DNA of 64,000 nucleotides from contig CAWEVI010000039.1 in assembly GCA_963812475.1 (NCBI GenBank), positions 62,001-126,000 on the forward strand. Direction: 5' to 3'. Positions 35,984 to 44,583 of the stretch are shown here, piece by piece; within the stretch, counting starts at the first letter, position 1; every line of letters starts with the position of its first letter. The notes beneath the pieces were generated by a model. It was not told where the DNA came from, ran no database searches, and saw nothing but the letters and a program-made list of their open reading frames with translations. The DNA is from JAMXLO01 sp963812475 (GTDB taxonomy: Bacteria > Pseudomonadota > Alphaproteobacteria > Acetobacterales > Acetobacteraceae). The translations under genes and the position numbers were made by a program.

Positions 35984-36309
35984 GCGTTGCTCGGCCCACC
36001 TGCTGACAATTCCCTCGCGCTTTTTGATACCGAAAGCGAAGTCCCTCGTCACGAACTTCCTGCGAGCCTGAATGTCGCGCGGGGGTCGCCAGCGGCTTGG
36101 GTTCGGCAATATCGAACACCGCTCCGTCTGCGATGCAGCTCCCAACCGGTTGAGAAGGTGCGGGGGCGTGTGGAAAACCCCGGTCTGCATGACCAGCGCG
36201 GACTGTAATCGGGCGCGGGCACGGCTCAATGGGAAACGGAGGAAAGCCGTATATCAGCAGATCGGCAGGGTGATGCGCTGCGGCAAAGCCGACCCTGAGA
36301 CCCACTCCG
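35984..36309. other. Gene-free stretch between hydrolase start and intron relic
   Basis: About 326 bp. The first part is upstream DNA of the hydrolase gene; no good promoter match was found. The part from about 36180 to 36309 resembles the degraded 3' end of a group II intron, downstream of domain V, and holds no gene. Confidence 0.5.
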
Positions 36310-36985
36310 TCATCGCATTGGCGTTTGCCAGAGTAGATCGCGGTAGGGACGCGCACCACTGCGCGCGCAAGCACAGAACCGTACGTGCGGCATTCCCGCA
36401 TACGGCTCCCGCCTCGGGTGTTTAACGGCGAAGCGTTGTTTGGGCCAAGGATGCAGGATGCAGGGCTTCGGCAGGTAGTCGTCTGCCAGCCGCTTGAACC
36501 GCTCCCACGTGGTCTTGTCGCGCTGACCGTACCGCCGCAGCGAGCGTAGCCAGAGCCGCATCACGCAGTCACGGAGGATTTGGATAGAGCGGGTGTTGGT
36601 CGGCACCGCGTGGTAGGCGAATCACCCGCTGACACTCCCTGCAGCCATTCCCCTTGCCCGGGGATCGGCGATGCATCCGCCGCCCGCATGTCCTGCTTCA
36701 CGCCAAAAGCCTTGCCTGCAACCGATCGCGTCGGAACTTCCGCCATGGCAGGAATTTGTCGCGCCGCGACTTGCCGCAGATCAAGGTAAAGCCCAGGAAG
36801 TTGAAGGTCTCGGGCTTGCCCTCCCCGCGCTTCTCGCGTCGGGACGCCGCATGGTGGCCGAACCCGATCAGGCGGGTCTTTTCCGGATGCGGCGTCCGCG
36901 CGAACTCCTCCAGCCGCGCCCGCGCCATATCGAGGAACCTACGAACGTCGGCCTCGGCGTCACCGCAAAGCCGTCATGGCCGGGC
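36310..36985 (-). pseudogene. ltrA: Group II intron reverse transcriptase/maturase, decayed C-terminal half
   Basis: From about 36985, reading left, the product GDAEADVRRFLDMARARLEE then HPEKTRLIGFG and GKPETFNFLGF is the palm/thumb part of a group II intron reverse transcriptase; it stops at 36698. The relics PIPGQGEWLQ, FAYHAVPTNTRS and KPCILHPWPKQRFAV follow in other frames, with an internal TGA near 36628. At least two frameshifts and one nonsense codon separate them, and the N-terminal half with the YADD active site is gone. This is a dead element. Confidence 0.85.
36374..36406 (-). ncRNA. Group II intron domain V-like hairpin
   Basis: On the minus strand the sequence starts GAGCCGTATGCGGGAATGCC and continues into its complementary arm ending CACGTACGGTTC. 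This is the domain V pattern: an AGC triad, a long stem and a GNAA-like loop. The reverse transcriptase reading frame runs through it, as in related introns. With the upstream half missing, the ribozyme is presumed inactive. Confidence 0.75.
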
Positions 36986-37008
36986 TTGACCAGGACAAGC
37001 CCGGCCAT
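36976..37008. repeat. Palindromic repeat, 13-bp perfect arms
   Basis: ATGGCCGGGCTTG at 36976-36988 pairs exactly with 36996-37008 across a 7-base spacer. It belongs to the GTCATGGCCGGGCTTG-type repeats common in alphaproteobacterial intergenic DNA and borders the intron relic. Confidence 0.7.
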
Positions 37009-37453
37009 CTTTGCAGGCCGCAGTGTCGGTACAGATGGTCGCGTCAAGCCCAGCCATGACGTGTGAGGGGCCGGTGCCGTGCGTCAACATTTAGGACGTT
37101 CAGTATAATCTCAAATTCTGCACCGTTCGGTCGCCCTGCCATAGCGCGGCCTCATCGAAGCCTTCCAGGAATGCGCCCGCGCAAAACTTCCTAGTCAGGC
37201 TCTTGGTATCCGGGAAGCGCATTTTCCACAGACCGAAAACCTCGACCCGTTCGACTTCAACGCCCGGCCTTCGCGCAATACGGCGCCGATTGTCGAACTC
37301 CATCGTGCTCGGTCCAATCGGCATCGGTGAGACCCACGTCGGCCTCGCACTGGGACCGGTTGCATCGAACTTGAACTCACTGATAGTCTGCGCGCTTAGT
37401 GGGCGAACATAAGCCCATCCGATAGGAAGGCCAGAAGCAGGGAGATCAAATCA
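37009..37453. other. Gene-free stretch before the MFS transporter
   Basis: A minus-strand frame is open from about 37455 to 37100, but its only ATG gives 74 residues without recognisable features. The gap must hold the promoter for the transporter gene on plus; GAAGCAGGGAGATCAAATCA just upstream of its ATG is a reasonable ribosome site. Nothing else is identified. Confidence 0.4.
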
Positions 37454-38770
37454 ATGGCTGCATACCCTCGAAACGCGGCAAACGTTCCGTGGTGGAAAGA
37501 ACCCACCAAGGACCAATGGTACGCCTATTGCGCCGCCTGGATGGGTTGGACACTCGACGCCTTCGACTTCACCGTCTTCCTCCTGATCATGGCGCCGATA
37601 GCGCAGGAGTTCGGGGTTCCGCTGATCGATGTGACTGCGATCTTTTCGGTCACGCTGATCATGCGCCTGGGCGGAGCGACGGCATCCGGGTGGCTGGCCG
37701 ATCGGCTGGGGCGCAGGGCGCCTCTGATGATCTCCATTCTTTGGTATTCCATCTGCAATTTCCTCGCTGGCTTCTCGCCCAGCTTTGCCTTCCTGTTTGT
37801 GGTCCGGGCGCTGCTTGGCATTGGCATGGGTGCGGAATGGCCGGCAGGCGCGGCGCTGGCGATGGAATCCTGGCCGGCGCGATCTCGCGGGCTGATGTCC
37901 GGCGTGTTGCAGGGGTCCTGGGGGCTGGGCTTCGCACTGTCCGGCCTGGCGTACGGCTTCCTGTACGCACCGTTGGAAGCGTGGCACAAGGGCTATGGAT
38001 GGCGCGGGATGCTGATCCTGGGCGTGCTGCCGGCCCTGGCCTGCCTCTGGATCCGCGTATACGTGAAAGAGCCCGAGGTCTGGTCGGAAAACAAGAAGAT
38101 CCAGAATGCGACGCAAAGGCAGGTCACCCTGCCACTGTTCGCCATCTTCAAGCGCAAATATCTGCACAACACCCTGACCGGTGTCGTGTGGATGGCCGCG
38201 AACTTCTGCACCTACTACGCGGTGTGGGCCATGCTCGGCACCTATCTGACAAAAGAACTGGGCTGGACCCCGGCGCAGGTGGCAGTCCCGGTGTTCTGGG
38301 GCAACATCCTCACGTTCCTCGCGTGCAGCTTCTGGGGCGCGGTGTCGGAAAGCGTCGGTCGGCGCTGGGCGCTGATGATCCCCACGATCATCGCCTTGTT
38401 CCTCATTCCGCTGTATATCACGCAGGTCGACCGGACCTTGTTCCTCGGATTCTTCCTGCTGTTCATCTGTTTCTTCAGCGGCAAGGATGCCCTGAACCCA
38501 GGTTGGCTTTCGGAACGGTTCCCGACCGAGGTGAGAGCCACCGCCTCGGGTTTCATTTATCATCAGGGCGCGGTCTGGGGCGCAGCCGTCGCGCCGATCC
38601 TCACCTACTTCGCGGTGAACCAGGGCATGGGTTTTGCCAGACCGATGATGTACGGCACGATCGGTTCGCTGGTCGTGTATATTATCGCGGTCTATCTGGG
38701 ACCGGAAACCAAGGGCATGGTCATGACCGCCGATCTGGAAGTGATCGAGGCTGAAGTCACGCTCGGGTAG
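37454..38770 (+). CDS. MFS transporter (aromatic/carboxylic acid symporter-like)
   Basis: The 438-aa protein has 12 membrane segments and the MFS inter-helix motif GWLADRLGRRAP (about 78-89). The N-terminal DAFDFTVFLLIMAPIAQEFG, with an Asp in helix 1, and the late GWLSERFPTEVRATASGFIYH are typical of the sialate/lactate/aromatic acid:H+ symporter groups. It likely imports an organic acid with protons. No catabolic gene is adjacent. It looks like a single gene. Confidence 0.9.
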   Translation: MAAYPRNAANVPWWKEPTKDQWYAYCAAWMGWTLDAFDFTVFLLIMAPIAQEFGVPLIDVTAIFSVTLIMRLGGATASGWLADRLGRRAPLMISILWYSICNFLAGFSPSFAFLFVVRALLGIGMGAEWPAGAALAMESWPARSRGLMSGVLQGSWGLGFALSGLAYGFLYAPLEAWHKGYGWRGMLILGVLPALACLWIRVYVKEPEVWSENKKIQNATQRQVTLPLFAIFKRKYLHNTLTGVVWMAANFCTYYAVWAMLGTYLTKELGWTPAQVAVPVFWGNILTFLACSFWGAVSESVGRRWALMIPTIIALFLIPLYITQVDRTLFLGFFLLFICFFSGKDALNPGWLSERFPTEVRATASGFIYHQGAVWGAAVAPILTYFAVNQGMGFARPMMYGTIGSLVVYIIAVYLGPETKGMVMTADLEVIEAEVTLG

Positions 38771-39208
38771 CCCGCAGCGGCGCGGCCGGCGTGCGTGCAT
38801 GGAACGACCATGGGACGCCGCCGGTCATGCCAACCCGGCCGATGGCGACCGAGCAAAAACGCGGCGATGTCGCCGCTCGCTCAGGTCGCCATCAACGGGT
38901 TGGCCCGGGTTGATCAGGCTCGGCGGATCGCCTGCCACCGCATCCGGTGCACGCGCTGAACCAGGGCGATCCTTCGTCTCCGGCATCGGTTGGGAGCGAC
39001 GCAGCTCGCAGTCGCAGGCCATTTGATATCGAGCGCGTCGGACGCAGCGAACGCCCAGAGCGCAACCGATTGACCCAGTTGCTGCACCATCTGCCATCGC
39101 CATTCACCGTCGAGCAGGCGCTCGGTGGGCCGCCGACCTGTGATATCGACGGCCCTGTCTGCTGACGGCTTGGGTGGGAAGCCGACTTTCAAGTCAAACG
39201 AATTGCTG
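38771..39208. other. Gene-free stretch of 438 bp
   Basis: A minus-strand open frame at 38914-39192 (92 codons) lacks any recognisable domain and is not called as a gene. The stretch lies between the transporter stop and the stop of the convergent DsrE-like gene. There are short inverted pieces such as GCGATGTCGCC but no clear terminator with a T-run. Confidence 0.4.
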
Positions 39209-39874
39209 TCAGCCGCCTGCGCAGTACGAGCAGCCGGCCTCCTGTGCGCGGTTCACCCCCCATGTGCCGGAGGGGATGATCGTGATTCCCGGCACGACGT
39301 TCGCCGTCCATTCCTTTGCCGCGTCGACCGCGCTCACGCCGGCGTTGCCCGCCATCTTCTTGCTCAGGACAGTCAGCGCGATATTGCAGGCGCCGATTAT
39401 GACGCCGCTTGCGAGCAGCCGGTCAACGGCCATTTCATCAACCTGCAGAACGCCGGGCTTGGCGTTCAGGTACGGATTCTTCACCGCCAGCGCCTGGGTT
39501 TCCGGATCGATGTGCTTGATCGACTCCCCAATTTTGTATTTTGCCCACATCGCGCTGTTGAGGGACATCAGAAACGCCTCATGGCGCAACACGATGACTG
39601 CGGTCGCTGCACCTGGCGATGGATTGGTAATCAGGAACGTGTATGCGAATGCAAGCGGGAAACCCGCATTGATCTCGATGGCATCGACCACCTGGCGATG
39701 GCGGCCCTTCAGCTTTCCTGGCCAGTTCGGGCCATCGGATCCCATAGCCGCCGCCCGAGCGTCCGACGGTGTGGACGCCCACCCCGCCAGCCCGAGTGCA
39801 GCCGCGCCGGCAAGGCGGCCAAACATGGTACGCCGTGGCGCCATATTGGTCGTGTCTTGGCTGATATCGGTCAT
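39209..39874 (-). CDS. Tat-exported DsrE-like protein
   Basis: This 221-aa protein has a twin-arginine signal (APRRTMFGRLAGAAALGLAG, cleavage near residue 42 at ARA). The mature part, HRQVVDAIEI, TAVIVLRHEAFL and MWAKYKIGE then PGITIIPSGTWGVNRAQEAG and SYCAGG, is the periplasmic DsrE/F-like fold. These proteins may carry sulfur or persulfide; two Cys lie in the C-terminal CSYC. It is the third gene in a minus-strand unit with a TauE-type exporter and a diheme cytochrome, which together suggest oxidation of reduced sulfur in the periplasm. Confidence 0.8.
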   Translation of the reverse strand: MTDISQDTTNMAPRRTMFGRLAGAAALGLAGWASTPSDARAAAMGSDGPNWPGKLKGRHRQVVDAIEINAGFPLAFAYTFLITNPSPGAATAVIVLRHEAFLMSLNSAMWAKYKIGESIKHIDPETQALAVKNPYLNAKPGVLQVDEMAVDRLLASGVIIGACNIALTVLSKKMAGNAGVSAVDAAKEWTANVVPGITIIPSGTWGVNRAQEAGCSYCAGG

Positions 39875-39907
39875 CTGTTCCCCCATCATGTGCATCTCTT
39901 GGTATGG

Positions 39908-39966
39908 CTGCTGACAGCTGCGGGTTCTCCCTGGATTCAAGGCTGCCTGTTATCGATTGTCAGCAG
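39908..39966. promoter_or_regulatory. Inverted repeat CTGCTGACA/TGTCAGCAG upstream of the DsrE-like gene
   Basis: CTGCTGACA at 39908-39916 pairs with 39958-39966, 41 bp apart. It lies 34 bp upstream of the DsrE-like start codon, in the 208-bp gap after tauE. It may be an operator or the stem of a leader transcript. No -35/-10 pair was identified with confidence. Confidence 0.35.
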
Positions 39967-40082
39967 TATTGCCCGGATCTTCCAGGTTCACGCTAGGCAT
40001 TGCGGGTCGGCAAGGCAATTCAAAACCAAATCGTACCTCTGTCAGTGCTGCGCCCACCGCTCCATACGGCGCAGCCGCACCG

Positions 40083-40853
40083 CTACGTGAAACTCCGATA
40101 CAGCATGTAGGCCGACACCACGACCAGCATGCACCCCAGAAGCCGCGTCAGCGTCTGGCGCTGTGCCGAGAGTCGTTTCGCGATACGTGCGCCGATCCAC
40201 CCGCCGGCGATCCCGCCCAATATGAACAGCAGTGCGATCGGCCAATCGACCAGCCCCGAGACGGCATAATTCACCGCCGTCGTCATCCCGAAGGTTCCGA
40301 CAGCGACCAGCGAGGACCCGATCGCGGCGATCGTCGGCATGCCGGTCGCCAGGATCAGTCCGGGCACCACAAGGAAGCCACCGCCGATCCCGTAGAACCC
40401 GGACAGCGTGCCGGTCCCCAGCCCGATCGCAACGAGGCGCCACAGGTTCTTTTGTGGGACCGCGCCCGTCGCGCCGGTGTCGGCCTTGCGTCCGCGCAGC
40501 ATCAGCGCCGCGACGAACAGCATCAGCAGCGCGAACAGGATCAACAACCGATGGCCGTCCACCGCCTTCCCGATCGACGAACCGGCGAAGGCTCCGACCA
40601 CTCCGGCGGAGGCGAAGGTCACCGCCGGCGACCAGCGGACATGTCGCGCGCGCGCGTGCGGCACAAGATTGGCGTATGCATTGACCGCCACCGCGAGCGC
40701 GCTGGTGCCGATGGCCTGATGCGGGTCCGGCATCCCAACGACGTAGAGCAGCAACGGCACCGCGAGAATCGAACCGCCGCCGCCGATCAGGCCAAGCGAA
40801 AAGCCGACGATCACGCCGCTGCCGATCGCAGCCGTTGTCTGGAACGGGTCCAC
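40083..40853 (-). CDS. TauE/SafE family sulfite or sulfonate exporter
   Basis: The 256-aa membrane protein has the two TauE/SafE repeats: VIVGFSLGLIGGGGSILAVPLL near the start and GFYGIGGGFLVVPGLILATG around 150-170. It would export sulfite or sulfoacetate-like anions across the inner membrane. A GTG start is used (40853), 10 bp after the cytochrome stop. The gene arrangement, with a diheme cytochrome and a DsrE-like protein, fits sulfur compound oxidation. Confidence 0.9.
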   Translation of the reverse strand: MDPFQTTAAIGSGVIVGFSLGLIGGGGSILAVPLLLYVVGMPDPHQAIGTSALAVAVNAYANLVPHARARHVRWSPAVTFASAGVVGAFAGSSIGKAVDGHRLLILFALLMLFVAALMLRGRKADTGATGAVPQKNLWRLVAIGLGTGTLSGFYGIGGGFLVVPGLILATGMPTIAAIGSSLVAVGTFGMTTAVNYAVSGLVDWPIALLFILGGIAGGWIGARIAKRLSAQRQTLTRLLGCMLVVVSAYMLYRSFT

Positions 40854-40863
40854 CTTCCGTCAC

Positions 40864-41844
40864 TCAGCCGCGCGGCGACGGAATGTCGCTCCGCAAGCTG
40901 TGCGCGTTGTCCTTCAGCCACTGCTGGATCGGTGGCCACGGCCCGGTCAGATGCTGTGACGGCGGGAACGGCCCGAGGAACGGCGGAAAGGTCGCATCGG
41001 CCGGCTTGAGCGAGCGGTCGGGATAGTCCTGCTCGTTGCCCAGTCGATGCGGGCGTTGTTGACTGTCGACGAACACCGCCACGTCGAACGCATCCTGCGC
41101 ACTCAGCACGGGATGTTCGAAGTCGACACCGAACGGCATGTTGGCGCGGATGAAATTGGCCGCCGTGATCGGCCGCGCCATGCCTGCGCCGTCGTTGTAA
41201 CTGTCCGGTCCCCACAACGGCGGGAATTGGTAGCGATGCCGTTGTGTCGCATCTTCCGGGCCCCAGCGCTTGCCCTGTCCGTCCGGCTGATGGCACACCG
41301 CGCAGGTGTCCGCGAACACCTGCGCGCCGTGTGTCGGATCGCTCGCCGCGGCGGGCAGCGGAAGCGGCGGTGTCGCCCGCCCCTCAGCGCCGCGCCCGGT
41401 CGGCACGCCGGCGCTGATGAAGCGGATATACGCGAGCATCGCCTTCATCTCGCGGCTGTCGAGCGGCAGCGCGCGGCCGTTCATGCTGCGCTCCATACAA
41501 CCGTTGATACGCTCCTCGAGCGTCCGCACCTCGTTCTCGCGACCGATGAACAGCGGGAACAGGCCCCACACGCCCGCGAGCGGCAGCCCGAACTTCTTGT
41601 TGCCCGCGTCCAGATGGCAGCTCTGGCATTCCAGACCATTGCCGGAGTAGCGCGTCGCCGGATCCGCGGCATCCGGTCCGATCGTTGCCGCAGTGTGCAC
41701 GATCAGATCGCGGCCGGCGCGCACCGTCCGGCCGAACGCATCCATCGGCAGCTTATCGACATCCGGAACGGACCACTCCTCGGCCGACGCAATTGTCACG
41801 AACGTGCCGAAGATGAGCCCGAGCACCAGCAGAAGGTTCCGCAT
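40864..41844 (-). CDS. Diheme c-type cytochrome (TsdA-like thiosulfate dehydrogenase)
   Basis: The 326-aa protein has a signal peptide (MRNLLLVLGLIFGTFVTIASA) and two heme motifs: CQSCH near residue 75 and CAVCH near residue 185. Between them, RINGCMERSMNGRALP carries a Cys that in TsdA enzymes serves as axial heme ligand. TsdA joins two thiosulfates into tetrathionate in the periplasm. Length and heme spacing fit; a soxAX-like or other diheme role is possible. It is the first gene of the sulfur operon, preceded by a well-formed promoter. Confidence 0.82.
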   Translation of the reverse strand: MRNLLLVLGLIFGTFVTIASAEEWSVPDVDKLPMDAFGRTVRAGRDLIVHTAATIGPDAADPATRYSGNGLECQSCHLDAGNKKFGLPLAGVWGLFPLFIGRENEVRTLEERINGCMERSMNGRALPLDSREMKAMLAYIRFISAGVPTGRGAEGRATPPLPLPAAASDPTHGAQVFADTCAVCHQPDGQGKRWGPEDATQRHRYQFPPLWGPDSYNDGAGMARPITAANFIRANMPFGVDFEHPVLSAQDAFDVAVFVDSQQRPHRLGNEQDYPDRSLKPADATFPPFLGPFPPSQHLTGPWPPIQQWLKDNAHSLRSDIPSPRG

Positions 41845-41871
41845 CACGCGCAACCTGACATCCCCCCATCG

Positions 41872-41908
41872 TTGTAACAACGTACGCAGGGGCTTGTTAC
41901 AATGTCAA
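41872..41908 (-). promoter_or_regulatory. Promoter and paired operators of the sulfur operon
   Basis: On the minus strand, TTGACA (41908-41903), an 18-bp spacer and TACGTT (41884-41879) form a good sigma70-type promoter. The 9-mer TTGTAACAA follows the -35 directly (41902-41894), and its exact complement lies over and after the -10 (41880-41872), with centres 22 bp apart. The right-hand one is part of a 13-bp palindrome CGTTGTAACAACG. This placement is typical for repressor binding. The neighbouring palindromes TGTCAAC/GTTGACA and GACAGATCTGTC lie upstream. The regulator gene is not in the window. Confidence 0.7.
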
Positions 41909-42271
41909 CCGGAATGTGTTTGTTGACAGATCTGTCCGGCCACAAGCGTTCAACGCACTGCCGCTCGGCGACCATGGCCGGCCACAGGTTCAAAGGGCGC
42001 CACGCGCAATTGGGGGAGCCGGTAGACTGCCGCTGCGATGTTGGCAGCAATGGCAATCATCGGCCGCTTTGCCGCGGGAAGGACAGTGTGATTGCATCCC
42101 CAGCAACGATCATGGTCAATCTTCGGTCTTAGCCAAAAGGCAAAAGTCGTTTCGTATGCCGATGTCCAGCGCGCACGCTGGGCAAGATCGATGGCCAGTG
42201 GTGCAGACCGTACCTCGATGGATACGATGCGATCTCGTGCGGTCATCGCCCGCCTTCTTGACAGGCTCCAC

Positions 42272-43285
42272 ATGCCACAGATTGAAACGCCGCCCTCCGA
42301 AATTCTCGACGCCCTGCGCTGCATGGGTCTGTTGCAAGCTGGCGCTGACGCAGGCGGCGAACGACTGACCGGGGGTGTGTCCTCGGACATCTGGCGCATC
42401 GACCTGCCCACGGGCCCGATTTGCGTAAAGCGGGCGCTGGCGAAGCTGCGCGTGGCGGCGGACTGGCACGCGCCGGTCGAACGCAATCGCTACGAGGCTC
42501 GGTGGATGCAGCGCGCCAATGCCGCGGTTCCAGGAGCGGCACCGGCGCTGCTCGGCCTCGACGAAGCCAGCGGGACGCTGGCGATGCAATACCTGCCGCC
42601 CGACGACCATCCATTGTGGAAGACCCAGTTGCGCGACGGCGACGCCGATCCGGCATTCGCCGCCCACGTCGCCGCAACCCTCGCACGCATCCACGCCGCC
42701 ACCGCTGCGGACCCCACGTGGGGGCCGATTTCCCGACCGACCGCATCTTCTTCGACATCCGACTGGAACCCTACCTGGTGGCGACTGCGCGCGCGCATCC
42801 CGACCTCGCGCCGCGGATCGACGCAGCTCGTCGCCACCACACAGGCCAACAAGCGTGCACTGGTGCACGGTGACGTCAGCCCGAAGAACATCCTGCGTGG
42901 ACCCGGCGGCCCGGTGTTCCTCGATGCCGAATGCGCCTGGTGGGGCGATCCAGCCTTCGACCTCGCGTTCTGCCTCAATCACCTGCTGCTGAAGTGCCTC
43001 TGGACCCCGTCCGCCACCGCTGGCTTCCTCGCCTGCTTCGACGCGCTCGCCGACACCTACCGCGCGCACGTCGCCTGGGAGGCACCGCACGCGCTGGAAG
43101 CCCGCGCCGCCTGGCTGTTGCCGGGGCTGTTCCTCGCCAGGGTGGATGGCAAGTCGCCGGTCGAGTACATCACCACCGAGGCAGACAGGAACCGGGTGCG
43201 ACGCGCCGCGCGCGCGTTGCTGACCCATCCGGTCGACCGGCTCGGCGATGTACGCATGGCCTGGACGAAGGAGTTGGCCGCATGA
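42272..43285 (+). CDS. Aminoglycoside-phosphotransferase-like kinase, with out-of-frame inner segment
   Basis: This 337-aa protein has a kinase-like fold, with the catalytic loop RALVHGDVSPKNILRG (Asp and Asn) and the metal Asp in FLDAECAWWGDPAFD. Between about 42722 and 42830 the written frame reads an unlikely Ser/Thr/Trp-rich stretch, while the next frame reads the expected ADFPTDRIFFDIRLEPYLVA then ARAHPDLAPRIDA. Thus a base is missing near 42722 and one is gained near 42830. Its substrate is unknown. It is coupled to the enolase-like gene by ATGA. The start is uncertain: MPQIETPPSE at 42272 is preferred. Confidence 0.8.
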   Translation: MPQIETPPSEILDALRCMGLLQAGADAGGERLTGGVSSDIWRIDLPTGPICVKRALAKLRVAADWHAPVERNRYEARWMQRANAAVPGAAPALLGLDEASGTLAMQYLPPDDHPLWKTQLRDGDADPAFAAHVAATLARIHAATAADPTWGPISRPTASSSTSDWNPTWWRLRARIPTSRRGSTQLVATTQANKRALVHGDVSPKNILRGPGGPVFLDAECAWWGDPAFDLAFCLNHLLLKCLWTPSATAGFLACFDALADTYRAHVAWEAPHALEARAAWLLPGLFLARVDGKSPVEYITTEADRNRVRRAARALLTHPVDRLGDVRMAWTKELAA

Positions 43286-44583
43286 CAGACACCCGTATCG
43301 CGTTCGTGCATGGACGCCGCGTGTGGGACAGCCGCGGTCGCCCCACGGTGGAGGCCGAGGTCCTGCTGGAAGGCGGCGGTGTCGGCCGCGCCATCGCCCC
43401 TGCCGGCGCATCGACCGGCACCGGCGAGGCGCTCGACCTGCGGGACGGTGGTGAGGCGTTCGGCGGCTACGATGTCACCCGCGCCATCGGCCACGTGAAC
43501 AACGAGATCGCCCGCGCCGTCACCGGGCTGGACGGCGCCGACCAGCCGGCCGTGGACAGCAGGCTGATCGAACTCGACGGCACGCCCAGCAAATCCCGCC
43601 TCGGCGCGAATGCGGTGGTCGCGGTTTCGATGGCCACCGCACATGCCGCCGCCGCTGCCGCGGGCGAGCCGCTGTACCGTTACCTCGGGGGGCCCGACTG
43701 CCACACGCTGCCACTGCCGCAGATCCAGATCTTCGGTGGCGGCGCGCATGCCGGACGACGCGTCGATATCCAGGATTTCCTCGTCGTCTGTCCTGCCGCC
43801 ACGACCTTCGCGCAGGCGCTGGACTGGACGGCGGAAGTCTACCGTGCCGCCGGAGAACTGATGAAAGCGGCGGGCACGCTGCAGGGTGTGGCCGACGAAG
43901 GCGGCTGGTGGCCGGCCTTCTCCACCAACGAGCAGGCACTGGAGACGCTGGTGCGTGCGATCGAACGCGCCGGCTTCACACCCGGCAGACAGGTCGCGAT
44001 TGCGCTCGATGTCGCCGCCTCGGAGTTCGGACGCGGGGGAAAATACAAGCTCGCGCTCGAAGACAAGGAGCTGGACAGCGATGGTATGGTCAAGCTGCTG
44101 ACCGGCTGGGTCAGGCGCTTTCCCATCGTCTCGATCGAGGACCCGCTGGCCGAGGACGATGATGTGGGGTTTGCCGCGTTCACTCACGCGGTGGGGGGGC
44201 GCATCCAGGTCGTCGGCGACGACTTCCTGGTCACCCACGCAACCCGCGTGCGCGAAGCGGCGGTGCGCGGCTCGGCCAACGCGGTGCTCCTGAAGCCCAA
44301 CCAACGCGGCACGCTGACCGAAACCTTCGAGGCTTGGAAGGCCGCGCGGGACGCCGGCTTTGCCGGCATCGTATCGGCCCGCTCCGGCGAGACCGAGGAC
44401 GTGACGATCGTGCATCTCGCGGTCGGCTGGGGCGTGGGACAGATCAAGGTCGGCAGCTTCTCCCGGGGGGAGCGCATGGCGAAGTGGAACGAGGCGTTGC
44501 GCATCGAGGAAGCGCTCGGCGCCCGTGCGCGCTTTGCCGGCGGTGGCGTGCTGGGACGTTCCAGGAGCGGGACTCGGGGATGA
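43282..44583 (+). CDS. Enolase-superfamily paralogue with altered catalytic residues
   Basis: The 433-aa protein aligns along the whole of enolase: WDSRGRPTVEAEVLLEGG, GASTGTGEA, GGGAHAGRRVDIQDF, ADEGGWW, SIEDPLAEDD, LLKPNQRGTLTE, SARSGETED, QIKVGSFSRGERMAKWNEAL. Equivalents of the catalytic Glu211 (here 206), Lys345 (338), His159 (156) and Lys396 (389) remain. The equivalent of Glu168 is Asp (165), and His373 of SHRSGETED is Ala (366). It is therefore probably not the glycolytic enolase. It is flanked by a kinase and a hydroxyacid dehydrogenase, coupled by ATGA on both sides. Confidence 0.88.
   Translation: MTDTRIAFVHGRRVWDSRGRPTVEAEVLLEGGGVGRAIAPAGASTGTGEALDLRDGGEAFGGYDVTRAIGHVNNEIARAVTGLDGADQPAVDSRLIELDGTPSKSRLGANAVVAVSMATAHAAAAAAGEPLYRYLGGPDCHTLPLPQIQIFGGGAHAGRRVDIQDFLVVCPAATTFAQALDWTAEVYRAAGELMKAAGTLQGVADEGGWWPAFSTNEQALETLVRAIERAGFTPGRQVAIALDVAASEFGRGGKYKLALEDKELDSDGMVKLLTGWVRRFPIVSIEDPLAEDDDVGFAAFTHAVGGRIQVVGDDFLVTHATRVREAAVRGSANAVLLKPNQRGTLTETFEAWKAARDAGFAGIVSARSGETEDVTIVHLAVGWGVGQIKVGSFSRGERMAKWNEALRIEEALGARARFAGGGVLGRSRSGTRG

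Noticed and set aside
34814..36229. Longer N-terminus (82 extra residues) for the alpha/beta hydrolase
   Set aside because: The extra part has no signal peptide or domain and resembles unselected GC-rich sequence. ATG 35983 starts at the hydrolase fold.
37100..37324. Minus-strand 74-codon frame before the MFS gene
   Set aside because: No domain, and the frame stays open upstream to about 37455 without another clear start, so it is probably chance.
38914..39192. Minus-strand open frame of 92 codons in the gap after the MFS gene
   Set aside because: No recognisable motif and no coupling to another gene. It could be a relic, but nothing supports it as a gene.
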